Part shown: positions 1 to 8,691 of the stretch, one piece after another | Layout of the letters: the number at the start of each line of letters is the position of its first letter | Numbering within the stretch: the first letter of the stretch is position 1 | Assembly (NCBI RefSeq): GCF_022524345.1 | Contig: NZ_JAKWJU010000002.1 | Span: forward strand, 3,348,001-3,412,000 | DNA: 64,000 bases | From: Streptomyces marispadix | GTDB taxonomy: Bacteria; Actinomycetota; Actinomycetes; Streptomycetales; Streptomycetaceae | Reading direction: 5' to 3' | The notes under the pieces: generated by a model | The model's database searches: none | The model's input: the letters and a program-made list of their open reading frames with translations, nothing else | What the model was told of the DNA's origin: nothing | Translations under genes and position numbers: made by a program

Positions 1-28
1 CTCCGACGGTTCGAGCGCGTCGGACGGT

Positions 29-1060
29 TCAGCGGTCGACCGTGCGGTCCACCATCGTCGTCGTGTGGCGAAGCTGCGCCGTCAGCTCCTCGCCGACCTT
101 CGGCTCCGGCGCCTCCGACGGCACGAACAGAATCGACATCTGCATGTGCGGCGGCTCCGCGAACCACCTCTGCTTGCCGCCCCAGAGGAACGGCGACAGG
201 TTCCGGTTGACCGTCGCGAGTCCCGCGCGGGCCACGCCCTTCGCCCGCGACGTCATTCCGTGCAGCGCCTTCGGCGACTCCAGGCCCACTCCGTGCGAGG
301 TGCCTCCGGCGACGACCACGAGCCATCCGTCGCCCGGGGCCTTCGTCTGCCGGTAGCCGAAACGGTCGCCCTTCACCACCCGCGTCACGTCAAGGATCGA
401 GCCCCGGTACTCCGTGGCGTCGTGATCGCCCAGCCACAGCCTCGTACCGATGCGCGCCCTGAAGCGGGTACGGGGGAACTGCTGCTGGAGACGGGCGAAT
501 TCGTCCGGGCCGAGGTGGGAGACGAACATCGTGTCCAGCGGCAGCCTCGCCGCGCGCAGCCGGTCCATCCAGCCGATGACCTCCTCCACCGCGTCCGAAC
601 CGTCCGTACGGTCCAGCGGCAGATGGATCGCGAAGCCCTCCAGCCGTACCTCGTCGATCGCGGCGTGCAGCTTCGGCAGGTCCTCCTCGGTCACACCGTG
701 GCGCTTCATGGTGCTCATGACCTCGATGACGACCCGCGCCCCCCGCATCAGCCCGACGCCCTCGACCGACGACACCGAGCGGATCGCGCGGTCGGGCAGC
801 GGCACCGGCTCCTCGTCCTTGCGGAAAGGCGTGAGCACCAGCAGGTCGCCGCCGAAGAAGTCCTTCATGCGGGCGGCCTCGTAAGTCGTGCCGACAGCGA
901 GGATGTCGCTGCCGAAACGGGTGGCTTCGTCGGCGAGCCGCTCGTGCCCGAAGCCGTAGCCGTTGCCTTTGCAGACCGGGACGAGGCCCGGGTACTGCTG
1001 GATCACCGCCTGCTGGTGCGCCCGCCAGCGATCGGTATCGACGTAGAGGGTGAGCGCCAT
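29..1060 (-). CDS. Alanine racemase-like PLP protein (N-terminal barrel)
   Basis: A 343-residue protein with the N-terminal TIM-barrel of alanine racemases. The motif VCKGNGYGFG near residue 29 carries the lysine expected to bind pyridoxal phosphate. The product would interconvert D/L amino acids or act as a PLP carrier-type homologue. I do not clearly see the C-terminal beta domain with the catalytic tyrosine of canonical Alr, so racemase activity is inferred from the fold only. It lies 93 bases downstream of femX on the same strand, and this pairing is common in Streptomyces, suggesting a cell-wall role. The ATG at 1060 has a GAAAGG-like ribosome site upstream. Length and frame look intact. 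Confidence 0.75.
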   Translation of the reverse strand: MALTLYVDTDRWRAHQQAVIQQYPGLVPVCKGNGYGFGHERLADEATRFGSDILAVGTTYEAARMKDFFGGDLLVLTPFRKDEEPVPLPDRAIRSVSSVEGVGLMRGARVVIEVMSTMKRHGVTEEDLPKLHAAIDEVRLEGFAIHLPLDRTDGSDAVEEVIGWMDRLRAARLPLDTMFVSHLGPDEFARLQQQFPRTRFRARIGTRLWLGDHDATEYRGSILDVTRVVKGDRFGYRQTKAPGDGWLVVVAGGTSHGVGLESPKALHGMTSRAKGVARAGLATVNRNLSPFLWGGKQRWFAEPPHMQMSILFVPSEAPEPKVGEELTAQLRHTTTMVDRTVDR

Positions 1061-1153
1061 GGCCGGTAGGGAACCTTTCTTCCGTCTCTCGTCTCGGTGT
1101 CTTTGCGACCTCTCGGCCGGCGCGGTCGCGGTGGGTGGGGGCGTCCCGCGCCG

Positions 1154-2272
1154 TCAGCGTCGCGACATGTAGATGTCAAGCGCCTTGTGCAGCAGCTTAT
1201 TGAGGGGGAAGTCCCACTCGCCGAGATACTCGGCGGCCTCTCCCCCGGTGCCGACCTTGAACTGGATCAGCCCGAACAGGTGGTCGGACTCGTCCAGGGA
1301 GTCGCTGATGCCGCGGAGGTCGTAGACGCTCGCGCCGAGCGCGTAGGCGTCCTGGAGCATCCGCCACTGCATCGCGTTCGAAGGCCGCACCTCTCGCTTG
1401 TGGTTGGCCGAGGCCCCGTACGAGTACCACACGTGGCCGCCCACGATCAGCATGGTCGCCGCAGCGATGCGCTCGCCCTCGTGCTCGGCGAAGTACAGCC
1501 GCATGCGGTTGGGGTCCTCGGCGTTGAGGACCTTCCACATCCGCTCGAAGTAAGCCTTCGGCCGCGGCCGGAACTTGTCGCGCTCCGCGGTGATCTCGTA
1601 CAGCCGCTGCCAGTCGTCGAGATCGGCCAGCCCACCCTGAACGACCTCGACCCCGGCCTTGTCGGCCTTCTTGATGTTGCGCCGCCAGAGCTGGTTGAAG
1701 CCCTTGTGGACCTCTTCCAACGACCGTCCTTCGAGCGGCACTTGGAAGACGTAGCGCGGCTGTACGTCACCGAAGCCCGCACCGCCGTCCTCGCCCTGCT
1801 GCCAGCCCATCCGCCGCAGCCTGTCCCCGACTTCGAACGCACGAGGCTCGATGTGCGTGGCCTGCACATCCCGCAGCCGCTTCACGTCCGGGTCCTGGAT
1901 GCCGCGCTTGATCGCGGGAGCGTCCCAGCGGCGGATCACCACGGGCGGGCCCATCTTCACGGAGAACGCGCCCTGTTGCTTGAGATGGGCGAGCATCGGC
2001 CGCAGCCAGTCCTCCAGTTGAGGCGAGTACCAGTCGATGAGCGGGCCCTCCGGCAGGTACGCCAGATAGCGCTTGACTCTCGGAAGCTGCCTGTAGAGCA
2101 CCAGACCGGCGCCGACGAGCTGACCGTCGCCGTCGAACCAGCCCAGATTCTCCGAGCGCCACTCGCCCTTCACATCGGCCCACGCGGGTACCTGACAGTG
2201 GCTCGCCGAGGGCAGGCCGTTGACATACGCCAGGTGCTGCTCACGGCTGATGGTCCTCAGGGTCAGGCTCAT
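1154..2272 (-). CDS. femX: FemX-type lipid II:glycine glycyltransferase (FemAB family)
   Basis: A 372-residue FemA/FemB/FemX-family protein with two tandem GNAT-like halves. Family signatures include RRNIKKADKAGVEV in the middle and a C-terminal segment VYDLRGISDS...LFGLIQFKVGTGG. In Streptomyces, FemX adds the first glycine of the interpeptide bridge to lipid II using glycyl-tRNA, in the cytoplasm at the membrane. The family assignment is secure from the sequence. The glycine specificity is inferred from the genus. It is first of a two-gene minus-strand unit with the alanine racemase-like gene, so both probably serve peptidoglycan synthesis. Confidence 0.85.
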   Translation of the reverse strand: MSLTLRTISREQHLAYVNGLPSASHCQVPAWADVKGEWRSENLGWFDGDGQLVGAGLVLYRQLPRVKRYLAYLPEGPLIDWYSPQLEDWLRPMLAHLKQQGAFSVKMGPPVVIRRWDAPAIKRGIQDPDVKRLRDVQATHIEPRAFEVGDRLRRMGWQQGEDGGAGFGDVQPRYVFQVPLEGRSLEEVHKGFNQLWRRNIKKADKAGVEVVQGGLADLDDWQRLYEITAERDKFRPRPKAYFERMWKVLNAEDPNRMRLYFAEHEGERIAAATMLIVGGHVWYSYGASANHKREVRPSNAMQWRMLQDAYALGASVYDLRGISDSLDESDHLFGLIQFKVGTGGEAAEYLGEWDFPLNKLLHKALDIYMSRR

Positions 2273-2422
2273 GCGGGGACGCTCCTCCGGGCACAGATGG
2301 GTGACTCGCCGGGAAGCCTACTGTGCGTCGGGGTGCCCCCACTCCCCGCCGCCGGGCTTCTCCGGGTCGTGGACGGTCCCATTCCGTCGCGGAACGGACT
2401 TCTACGGACCGCGACGGTCACA

Positions 2423-4078
2423 TCACTCCCGGTCGGGGAGGTGCGCCGCGTCCGTGCCGCCCGGTCCGCTCCGCCCGCCGGTGAGCCGCTCCCGCTCGGC
2501 GGCCTGCGGGGGCGCCGAAAGCGAACAGGTTCTGCACACCGCGTCCACGGTCTCCTGCCGCGGCGGCTTCGGCCGTACGAACAGCCACGCGACGACCGCG
2601 GCGCAGCCCAGCAGCCCGGCGCACGTCAGCGTCGCCCCGTGGAAGGCGGCGTCGACGTCGGCGGGCGAGCGGTACTCGTCGCCGGAAAGCCCCACCACCG
2701 ACGGGATCGCCGCCACGGAGACCAGACCGCCGGTGCGTGCCGCCGCATTGTTGATGCCGCTCGCGGTGCCCGCCCTGCCCACGTCGACGGAGTCCAGCAC
2801 CGTCGCCGTCAGCGGGGCGACCAGCAGCGTCATCCCGGCTCCCAGCCCCACACCCGCGGGCAGCACGTCCGCGAAGTACGAGGCGTCCGGCCCGATGCGC
2901 AGCATCAGCAGCACGCCCGCGGTGGCCACCACGGGCCCGGCCGTGAGCGGCACATGCGGCCCGATGCGCTTGCCCAGCCGCGCCGCCCGGCTGGAGAAGG
3001 CCAGCATCAGCAGCGTCAGCGGCAGCAGCGCGAGCCCGGCGACCAGCGGCGAGAAGCCCGCGGTGGTCTGGAGTTGCAGCACGAGGAAGAACGACACCGC
3101 GGCGAGCGCCCCGTAGATGAGGATCGTCACCACGTTGGTGTACGAGAACATCCGCACGCGGAACAGCCCCAGCGGAACCATCGGATGCGGCGAGCGCCGT
3201 TCCGCCACGATGAACGCCGCCCCCAGCAGCACCGCCGCCCCTCCCGTCACGAGCGCCGCGAGGGGCTGCGTCGACGCGGCCGTCAGCGCGTAGGTCAGCG
3301 AGCACAGCGACAGCGCGGCCAGCACCGCGCCCGGCACGTCGAAGCGCCCGCTCGCCGACTCGTCCCGGTTCTCCGGTACGTGGCGCAGCGCGACGGCCAC
3401 GGTGAGCGCGGCCAGGGGCAGATTGATCAGGAACACCCAGCGCCAGCCGGGCCCGCCCGCCAGCCAGCCGCCGAGCAGCGGACCCACGGCGCCGGCGACC
3501 CCGCCGAGCCCGGCCCAGGTTCCTACGGCACCGGCCCGGTCCTGGGGCCGGAACACCGCCTGGATGATCGCAAGGGAACCCGGCGTCAGCAGCGCGCCGC
3601 CGACCCCTTGCAGCCCGCGCGCCCCCACCAGCAGCTCCGCGCTGGGGGCGAGCCCGCACATCGCGGACGACACCGCGAACCACAGCACCCCCACGACGAA
3701 GATCCTTCGGCGTCCGTAACGGTCGCCGAGGGAGCCGCCGAGCAGAATCAGCCCGGCCAGGGTGAGCAGGTACGCGTTCACCGCCCACTGCAACCCGGCG
3801 AGGCTCGCGTCCAGATCGGCGCCGATGCGCGGCAGCGCTACGTTCACGGCCGTACCGTCCAGCAGCACCATGCTCGAACCGAGCACCGTCGTGAACAGCA
3901 CCCATCGGCCGGTGGCACTGGAGAGCGCGATGTCGCCCGCGGCTCCGCCCACGCCTTCGGGCCGGCCGCCGCCGGTCCCGCTCTCGCCCTCGCCTGTGCG
4001 GTCCGGCTTCTCGTCTGCCGTCCTGCCGTCCGTACTGCCTGTCGTCTTGCGGAAGCGCGAAGCGTCCATGGCATCCAT
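2423..4078 (-). CDS. MFS drug exporter, DHA2/EmrB-QacA type
   Basis: A 551-residue protein with about 14 hydrophobic segments. It has the MFS motif A region GGSLGDRYGRRRIF after helix 2 and a motif C-like stretch near helix 5, typical of proton-coupled DHA2 exporters. It should export lipophilic drugs or antibiotics across the cytoplasmic membrane. The first ~70 residues are hydrophilic, Gly/Ser/Glu-rich and unstructured. I chose the ATG at 4078 because a GGAAGCAGG ribosome site precedes it; ATG 4069 is an alternative. The C-terminal tail is hydrophilic. The substrate is unknown. No regulator is adjacent. Confidence 0.8.
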   Translation of the reverse strand: MDAMDASRFRKTTGSTDGRTADEKPDRTGEGESGTGGGRPEGVGGAAGDIALSSATGRWVLFTTVLGSSMVLLDGTAVNVALPRIGADLDASLAGLQWAVNAYLLTLAGLILLGGSLGDRYGRRRIFVVGVLWFAVSSAMCGLAPSAELLVGARGLQGVGGALLTPGSLAIIQAVFRPQDRAGAVGTWAGLGGVAGAVGPLLGGWLAGGPGWRWVFLINLPLAALTVAVALRHVPENRDESASGRFDVPGAVLAALSLCSLTYALTAASTQPLAALVTGGAAVLLGAAFIVAERRSPHPMVPLGLFRVRMFSYTNVVTILIYGALAAVSFFLVLQLQTTAGFSPLVAGLALLPLTLLMLAFSSRAARLGKRIGPHVPLTAGPVVATAGVLLMLRIGPDASYFADVLPAGVGLGAGMTLLVAPLTATVLDSVDVGRAGTASGINNAAARTGGLVSVAAIPSVVGLSGDEYRSPADVDAAFHGATLTCAGLLGCAAVVAWLFVRPKPPRQETVDAVCRTCSLSAPPQAAERERLTGGRSGPGGTDAAHLPDRE

Positions 4079-4368
4079 CCTGCTTCCGGGGAGCGCGATG
4101 AGCACCGGGGATGCGTACGAGTGCGCTGCCGGGGGCCGGTCTCCCGGGCGCACATCTCCGCGCCGCCGCGTACGTCCGACGGCGCGCGGGCGCCGGACGC
4201 GTACGGGCCGGGCAGCCGTATGAGCTGGGGCGAAGCCGTGCGCACATGCCGGACCCCGGGGATCTCGGCATCATGGAACCGCCATGCAGCCGCCCGAACG
4301 GCGGGCCGCACCGGCCGCCGTCCCGTGCGGGCAGCGCCGCAGCACGAGACACCAAGGCACGCGCCACA

Positions 4369-4436
4369 ACGGCACCCGGCCGTACGGCACCCGGCAGAAC
4401 GTCAGCACAACGGCACACGGCAGTACGGCACCAAGC
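4369..4436. repeat. Four copies of a 12-bp direct repeat (ACGGCACCCGGC type)
   Basis: Copies start at 4369, 4384, 4410 and 4425. The first two are identical (ACGGCACCCGGC), the third is ACGGCACACGGC and the fourth ACGGCACCAAGC. They form two pairs with 15-bp spacing, and the pairs are 41 bp apart. The block lies between the divergent MFS gene and the DUF5996 gene, ending 26 bases before the DUF5996 start. It could be a repeated regulator site or simple slippage-derived low complexity. Confidence 0.6.
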
Positions 4437-4462
4437 ACCGCAGCAGGAAAGGGGACGACGCC

Positions 4463-5407
4463 ATGGAGCTCTTCCCGCCCCTGCCGCTCAGCGAGTGGCG
4501 GGACACCAAGGAGACCCTGCACCGTTTCGAGCAGCTCATCGGCAAGATCCGTCTGTCGTCGAGCAGCCGCCGCAACCACTGGTGGAACGTGCCGTTCCAT
4601 GTCACCGGACGCGGCATCACCACACGCCCGATGGGCCAGTCCGACGGCAACCCCGTCTACACCATCGACTTCGACTTCGTCGATCACCAGCTCGTCGTCA
4701 CGACGCTCGACGGCACGGCCGTCTCCTTCCCCCTCCTCGGCCAGTCCGTGGCCTCGTTCCGCCGCAACACCCTGGAGATCCTCGCCGACCTCGGCATCCA
4801 CGCCGAGATCCCCCACCCCGAGCCCTTCGACCTGGCCGACTCGTCCAGGCCCTTCGCCCAGGACACCGAGCACCACACCTACGACCCCGGACACGCCAAC
4901 CGCTACTGGCAGGTCCTCAGTCAAGTCGCCCTGATCCTGGAGGAGTTCGCGGCGCGCTTCTCCGGCAAGAGCAGCCCCGTGCACCACTTCTGGCACACGT
5001 TCGACATCGCACACACCCGCTTCTCCGGGCGGCACGTCGACCAGCCCCCGCAGACCGACCCCGTGACACGTGAGGCGTACTCGGAGGAAGTCACCAGCTT
5101 CGGCTTCTGGTTCGGCGACGACTCCTTCGCCGAACCGGCCTTCTACTCCTACGCCGCCCCCGAACCGCCTGGCCTGGAACTGGAACCGCTGAGGCCGCGG
5201 GCCGCGCGCTGGGCCGCACAGGACGGGAGCCACCTCGCGCTGCTGCGTTACGACGACGCCCGCGCCCTCGACGACCCGCGGGCGGCGGTGCTCGACTTCT
5301 ACGAGAGCGCCTACCGGGCGGCGGCGGCCCGTGCCGACTGGGACATCGACGCGTTCACCAGCCCCGGCGGCGTGACGGACCCGAGGCTGGCGGTGCAGCA
5401 CCGCTGA
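4463..5407 (+). CDS. DUF5996 family protein
   Basis: A 314-residue soluble protein of the family annotated DUF5996 in actinobacteria, starting MELFPPLPLSEWRDTKETLH. Conserved stretches include NHWWNVPFHVTGRG near the N-terminus, a central HHFWHTFDIAHTRFSG, and EEVTSFGFWFGDD. The His-rich, aromatic-rich composition is characteristic of the family, but no reaction is known to me. The ATG at 4463 follows the ribosome site AGGAAAGGGG. It is transcribed divergently from the MFS gene with the 12-bp repeat block between. No membrane segments or signal peptide. Confidence 0.75.
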   Translation: MELFPPLPLSEWRDTKETLHRFEQLIGKIRLSSSSRRNHWWNVPFHVTGRGITTRPMGQSDGNPVYTIDFDFVDHQLVVTTLDGTAVSFPLLGQSVASFRRNTLEILADLGIHAEIPHPEPFDLADSSRPFAQDTEHHTYDPGHANRYWQVLSQVALILEEFAARFSGKSSPVHHFWHTFDIAHTRFSGRHVDQPPQTDPVTREAYSEEVTSFGFWFGDDSFAEPAFYSYAAPEPPGLELEPLRPRAARWAAQDGSHLALLRYDDARALDDPRAAVLDFYESAYRAAAARADWDIDAFTSPGGVTDPRLAVQHR

Positions 5408-5585
5408 GGCGTACGAGCACAGGCACGGGCACGAGCGCGAGCACTGGTACGGGCAAGCACTGAGGCGTGGGCGGGCCGGCGTCCCGGCCCGTCAACGCCG
5501 CCCACGCCGCGTACCTGAGTCGCCGCGTACCTCAGCCTCCGTGGCCCTCAACCCGCCGCTGCCTCAGTCCAGTCGGCCAAGTCGG

Positions 5586-5948
5586 CTAGTGCAGTTGACG
5601 CTGCCAGTCCGCGGGGACCCTTCCCTCCGGGCCCGGAGTCGGCTGCGTCCGCGGATGCGACGTGGGCGGAGCCAGCTCGGGCCCCTCGTAGACCTGCTCG
5701 GTCTCCGCGTTCCAGAACCAGTCCTCGTCCGGCTCGAAACTGGTCAGAAAGGGATGCCCCGCCTGCTGGGCGTGCTTCGTCGCGTGCTGCCCGGGAGACG
5801 AGTCGCAGCAGCCGATATGGCCGCACGCCGCACAGCGCCGCAGATGGAACCACCATCCCGGCCCGTCGCCCGCCGAACACTCCACGCACCCCGTGCCGCT
5901 CGGCGGCGCCGAAGGGTCGATTCCGGGGATCCCGTCCTGCTGTGCCAT
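5586..5948 (-). CDS. UBP-type zinc finger protein
   Basis: A 120-residue protein with a UBP-type zinc finger: GTGCVECSAGDG, LRRCAACGHIGCCDSSPGQHATKH and a following GHPF, giving the paired CxxC/Cys-His ligands of the zf-UBP fold. In eukaryotes this domain binds the ubiquitin C-terminus. In actinobacteria it stands alone and its partner is unknown. The C-terminal third is acidic then Pro-rich. The ATG at 5948 is the only good start. It stands alone between convergent and same-strand neighbours. Confidence 0.8.
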   Translation of the reverse strand: MAQQDGIPGIDPSAPPSGTGCVECSAGDGPGWWFHLRRCAACGHIGCCDSSPGQHATKHAQQAGHPFLTSFEPDEDWFWNAETEQVYEGPELAPPTSHPRTQPTPGPEGRVPADWQRQLH

Positions 5949-6231
5949 GACCCAGCCACCTCTCGCTCGGCCCCCTCACGAACAGCCCCCTCGTAACGGC
6001 CTTCGCGTGTACGGGCCGGGCGTCAGCCGTCACACGATCGACTGACGCTCGCTGCCGTACGACCGCCGATGAGCCGCCGACGGCCGGCGAACGCCAACGC
6101 CCACAGGCCGCCGACCGCCACGGTAAGCAGCACGCACACCCCCGGCACCTCGGCACGGGACCGTATGCAGCAAAGACAGCAGAAAGCGGGGCACCGGCCA
6201 CCGTGCGGAAACCCCGCCCGGCCCGCGCGGC

Positions 6232-6531
6232 TCAGCCCAGCAGACCGCCGTGCGCCATCCCCAGATAGAAGCCGAAGGCCGCACCGCCGAGCCCGATGAT
6301 CAGCGCGAAGCGCTCACCCGTCGTGGCGGAGATGAACTGACCCCACGCCCCCGTGACGATGCCCGCCAGCCCGGTCCAGGCGCTGAGCACATGCAGCCCC
6401 TGCCAGAAGGCGGTGAAGAACGCGACCGTGCCCAGCAGCACCGTCACCACCGCGAGCGAACTCTCCAGCGGGTGGGCCCTGCCGTCGTCGAGGAGCATGG
6501 AGACCGGGTTGTGCCGTACTGCCTGTGCCAT
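6232..6531 (-). CDS. Small conserved membrane protein
   Basis: A 99-residue protein with two clear hydrophobic helices (residues about 24-45 and 70-95), a basic N-terminus and glycine-rich C-terminal helix. The ATG at 6531 is chosen because a strong AGGAGGT ribosome site lies just upstream; a start further out would add nine unsupported residues. It is divergent from rpsF. Small membrane proteins at this place next to rpsF occur in Streptomyces; no function is known to me. Confidence 0.65.
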   Translation of the reverse strand: MAQAVRHNPVSMLLDDGRAHPLESSLAVVTVLLGTVAFFTAFWQGLHVLSAWTGLAGIVTGAWGQFISATTGERFALIIGLGGAAFGFYLGMAHGGLLG

Positions 6532-6695
6532 GCGGCACCTCCTGACAGAGGACAGCATCGGCGGCGCCCCTCGTGACGCCGCTCACACCGATGCGTCCAG
6601 GTTGCGGCGACTTGCCCCCGGATTTCAACCGGAAGGCCCAAGCCGGGTAGTCTGAACGGTCTGCACCCGCCGCCCCCAGCGAGCGGCAGAGGGTG

Positions 6696-6754
6696 CGGAA
6701 CGCATCACGAACCTCCTGCCACGGAACGACCGTGGCCGCGAGTCCGAAGGAGGT
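6696..6754 (+). promoter_or_regulatory. rpsF leader structure covering the ribosome binding site (S6:S18-like)
   Basis: In the rpsF 5' leader, ACCTCCT at 6711-6717 is the exact complement of the ribosome site AGGAGGT at 6748-6754. Between them is a hairpin, CCACGG (6719-6724) and CCGTGG (6730-6735), with a 5-base loop. A CCG triplet (6744-6746) lies in the unpaired part just before the ribosome site. This matches the published S6:S18 autoregulatory leader: an outer helix over the Shine-Dalgarno, an inner hairpin and a bulged CCG. Regulation by the S6:S18 complex is inferred from that resemblance. Confidence 0.6.
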
Positions 6755-6763
6755 GGGTTCCAC

Positions 6764-7054
6764 ATGCGTCACTACGAGGTGATGGTGATCCTCGACCCCG
6801 ATCTCGAAGAGCGTGCGATCTCCCCGCTCATCGAGAACTTCCTCTCCGTCATCCGCGACGGCAAGGGCAAGGTCGAGAAGGTCGACACCTGGGGCCGTCG
6901 CCGGCTCTCCTACGAGATCAACAAGAAGCCCGAGGGCATCTACTCGGTCATCGACGTCCAGGCCGAGCCTGCGACCGTCAAGGAACTCGACCGCCAGATG
7001 AATCTGAACGAGTCGGTCCTGCGCACCAAGGTCCTGCGCCCCGCAGCCCACTGA
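6764..7054 (+). CDS. rpsF: Ribosomal protein bS6
   Basis: A 96-residue protein beginning [17 protein letters not shown] with the bS6 motifs [22 protein letters not shown] and the C-terminal [11 protein letters not shown]. bS6 binds the 30S platform as a heterodimer with bS18, encoded two genes downstream. The length is normal. It is preceded by a strong AAGGAGGTGGG ribosome site embedded in a structured leader, pointing to autoregulation. It is first gene of rpsF-ssb-rpsR-rplI. Confidence 0.97.
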   Translation: MRHYEVMVILDPDLEERAISPLIENFLSVIRDGKGKVEKVDTWGRRRLSYEINKKPEGIYSVIDVQAEPATVKELDRQMNLNESVLRTKVLRPAAH

Positions 7055-7245
7055 CCTTCCCCCGAGCCGTACGGCCACGAGCCGACCGGCACACGGGACG
7101 GTACGAGGGCCGGGGACGGTCACAGCACCGGACGCCGGCACACATCGAGTACGCGCCGAGTAACGCCGGGCAGCGGCACAGCCGTTGCGCGAGCACAGGC
7201 CACAGAAGCCACAAGCAGCCAGCAGCACCCGCCGAGAGGTACCCC

Positions 7246-7788
7246 ATGGCAGGCGAGACCGTCATCACGGTCGTCGGCAATCTCGTCGACGACCCCGAGC
7301 TGCGCTTCACCCCCTCCGGTGCGGCGGTCGCGAAGTTCCGCGTCGCGTCCACCCCCCGCACCTTCGACCGCCAGACCAACGAGTGGAAGGACGGCGAAAG
7401 CCTCTTCCTGACCTGCTCGGTCTGGCGTCAGGCGGCGGAGAACGTCGCCGAGTCCCTCACCAAGGGCACGCGGGTCGTCGTACAGGGACGCCTCAAGCAG
7501 CGCTCGTACGAAGACCGCGAGGGCATCAAGCGCACGGTCTACGAGCTGGACGTCGACGAGGTCGGCGCCAGCCTCCGCAACGCCACGGCCAAGATCACCA
7601 AGACCAGCGGCCGAGGCGGCCAGGGTGGCGGCGGCTGGGGCGGCCAGGGCGGCGGCAGCCAGCAGGGCGGCGGCGCACCCGCGGGCGACCCGTGGGCCAC
7701 CGGCGCACCGGCCGGCGGCGGCCAGGGCGGCGGAGGCGGCTGGGGCGGAGGCTCCGGCGGCGGCTACTCGGACGAGCCCCCCTTCTGA
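7246..7788 (+). CDS. ssb: Single-stranded DNA-binding protein
   Basis: A 180-residue SSB with an N-terminal OB fold (residues 1-110, [37 protein letters not shown]) and a long Gly/Gln-rich linker. It ends in the acidic tip DEPPF, which recruits replication and repair partners. It coats single-stranded DNA as a tetramer. The length and acidic tip match the housekeeping SsbA of Streptomyces rather than the short paralogue. It sits in the ribosomal operon between rpsF and rpsR as usual. The 190-base spacer before it could hold an internal promoter; I see no clear one. Confidence 0.97.
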   Translation: MAGETVITVVGNLVDDPELRFTPSGAAVAKFRVASTPRTFDRQTNEWKDGESLFLTCSVWRQAAENVAESLTKGTRVVVQGRLKQRSYEDREGIKRTVYELDVDEVGASLRNATAKITKTSGRGGQGGGGWGGQGGGSQQGGGAPAGDPWATGAPAGGGQGGGGGWGGGSGGGYSDEPPF

Positions 7789-7838
7789 GGGCGGGGCCAT
7801 GAAGCTGCACACTTCTTGAGATTCAAACGGAGAGAGAC

Positions 7839-8075
7839 ATGGCGAAGCCGCCTGCTCGCAAGCCGAAGAAGAAGGTTTGCGTGTTCTGCAAGGAGAAGAT
7901 CACCTACGTCGACTACAAGGACACGAACCTGCTGCGGAAGTTCATTTCCGACCGCGGCAAGATCCGTGCCCGCCGGGTCACCGGCAACTGCACCCAGCAC
8001 CAGCGCGACGTCGCCACGGCCGTGAAGAACAGCCGTGAGATGGCGCTGCTCCCCTACACCTCGACCGCTCGATAA
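7839..8075 (+). CDS. rpsR: Ribosomal protein bS18 (zinc-binding form)
   Basis: A 78-residue bS18: basic N-terminus [12 protein letters not shown], then CVFC, then [31 protein letters not shown] core motifs. The CxxC plus the later NC makes this the cysteine-containing (C+) zinc-binding version. Streptomyces also encodes zinc-free paralogues elsewhere under Zur control. It pairs with bS6 in the 30S subunit. The GAGAGA ribosome site lies just upstream of ATG 7839. Confidence 0.97.
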   Translation: MAKPPARKPKKKVCVFCKEKITYVDYKDTNLLRKFISDRGKIRARRVTGNCTQHQRDVATAVKNSREMALLPYTSTAR

Positions 8076-8093
8076 GGGAAGGGTGACCGACAG

Positions 8094-8541
8094 ATGAAGA
8101 TCATCCTGACCAACGAGGTGTCCGGGCTCGGTGCCGCGGGCGACGTCGTCGAGGTCCGCGACGGCTACGCGCGCAACTACCTGATCCCGCGCCGCGTCGC
8201 CATCCGGTGGACCAAGGGCGGGGAGAAGGACGTCGAGCAGATCCGCCGCGCCCGCAAGATCCACGAGATCGCCACCATCGAGCAGGCCAACGAGGTCAAG
8301 ACCCGCATCGAGGGCGTCAACGTGCGCCTGAAGGTACGGGCGGGCCACCAGGGCCGGCTCTTCGGCTCCGTCACCCCGGCCGACATCGCCGGCGCCGTCA
8401 AGGACAGCCGGCGGGCCGGAGATCGACAAGCGCCGCATCGAGGTGGGCGCGCCCATCAAGACCCTGGGCTCCCACCAGGTCACGGTGCGCCTGCACGCCG
8501 AGGTCGCGGCCAAGGTGGACATCGAGGTTCTCGCCGCCTGA
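8094..8541 (+). pseudogene. rplI: Ribosomal protein bL9 gene with a one-base frameshift
   Basis: The first ~105 codons read as normal bL9 ([30 protein letters not shown], later [13 protein letters not shown]). After GAC AGC at 8403-8408 one extra C shifts the frame. Skipping a single C at 8408/8409 restores [12 protein letters not shown]...VDIEVLAA and a stop at 8539-8541, giving the standard 148-residue protein. As written, the frame instead runs on through the terminator into nonsense. Either a sequencing or assembly error at a CC/GGCGGG run, or a real truncation of bL9, which is dispensable in many bacteria. It is last gene of the operon, 18 bases after rpsR. Confidence 0.9.
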
Positions 8542-8584
8542 CGACGGCAGTTCGCGACGTACAGTCCGCGACGGCACAAACGAG

Positions 8585-8618
8585 GAGGGCCGTACCCCGG
8601 CGTCGGGGTACGGCCCTC
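8585..8618 (+). terminator. Intrinsic-type hairpin after rplI
   Basis: A perfect 14-bp stem, GAGGGCCGTACCCC at 8585-8598 and its complement at 8605-8618, around a 6-base GGCGTC loop. It lies 43 bases past the rplI stop and 74 bases from the end of the convergent MATE gene, so it probably terminates both. No long U-tract follows, which is normal for Streptomyces hairpins. Confidence 0.85.
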
Positions 8619-8691
8619 TCCGTATGCGCACGCCGTCTCCGGCCGCAAGCCGTAAGCCGCAAGCCGCATAAGCCGTCGGCCTACCGGCCCC

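Noticed and set aside
1097..4460. Very long plus-strand open frame leading into the DUF5996 gene
   Set aside because: It is antisense to femX and the MFS gene, with His/Arg/Pro-rich nonsense composition typical of high-GC shadow frames.
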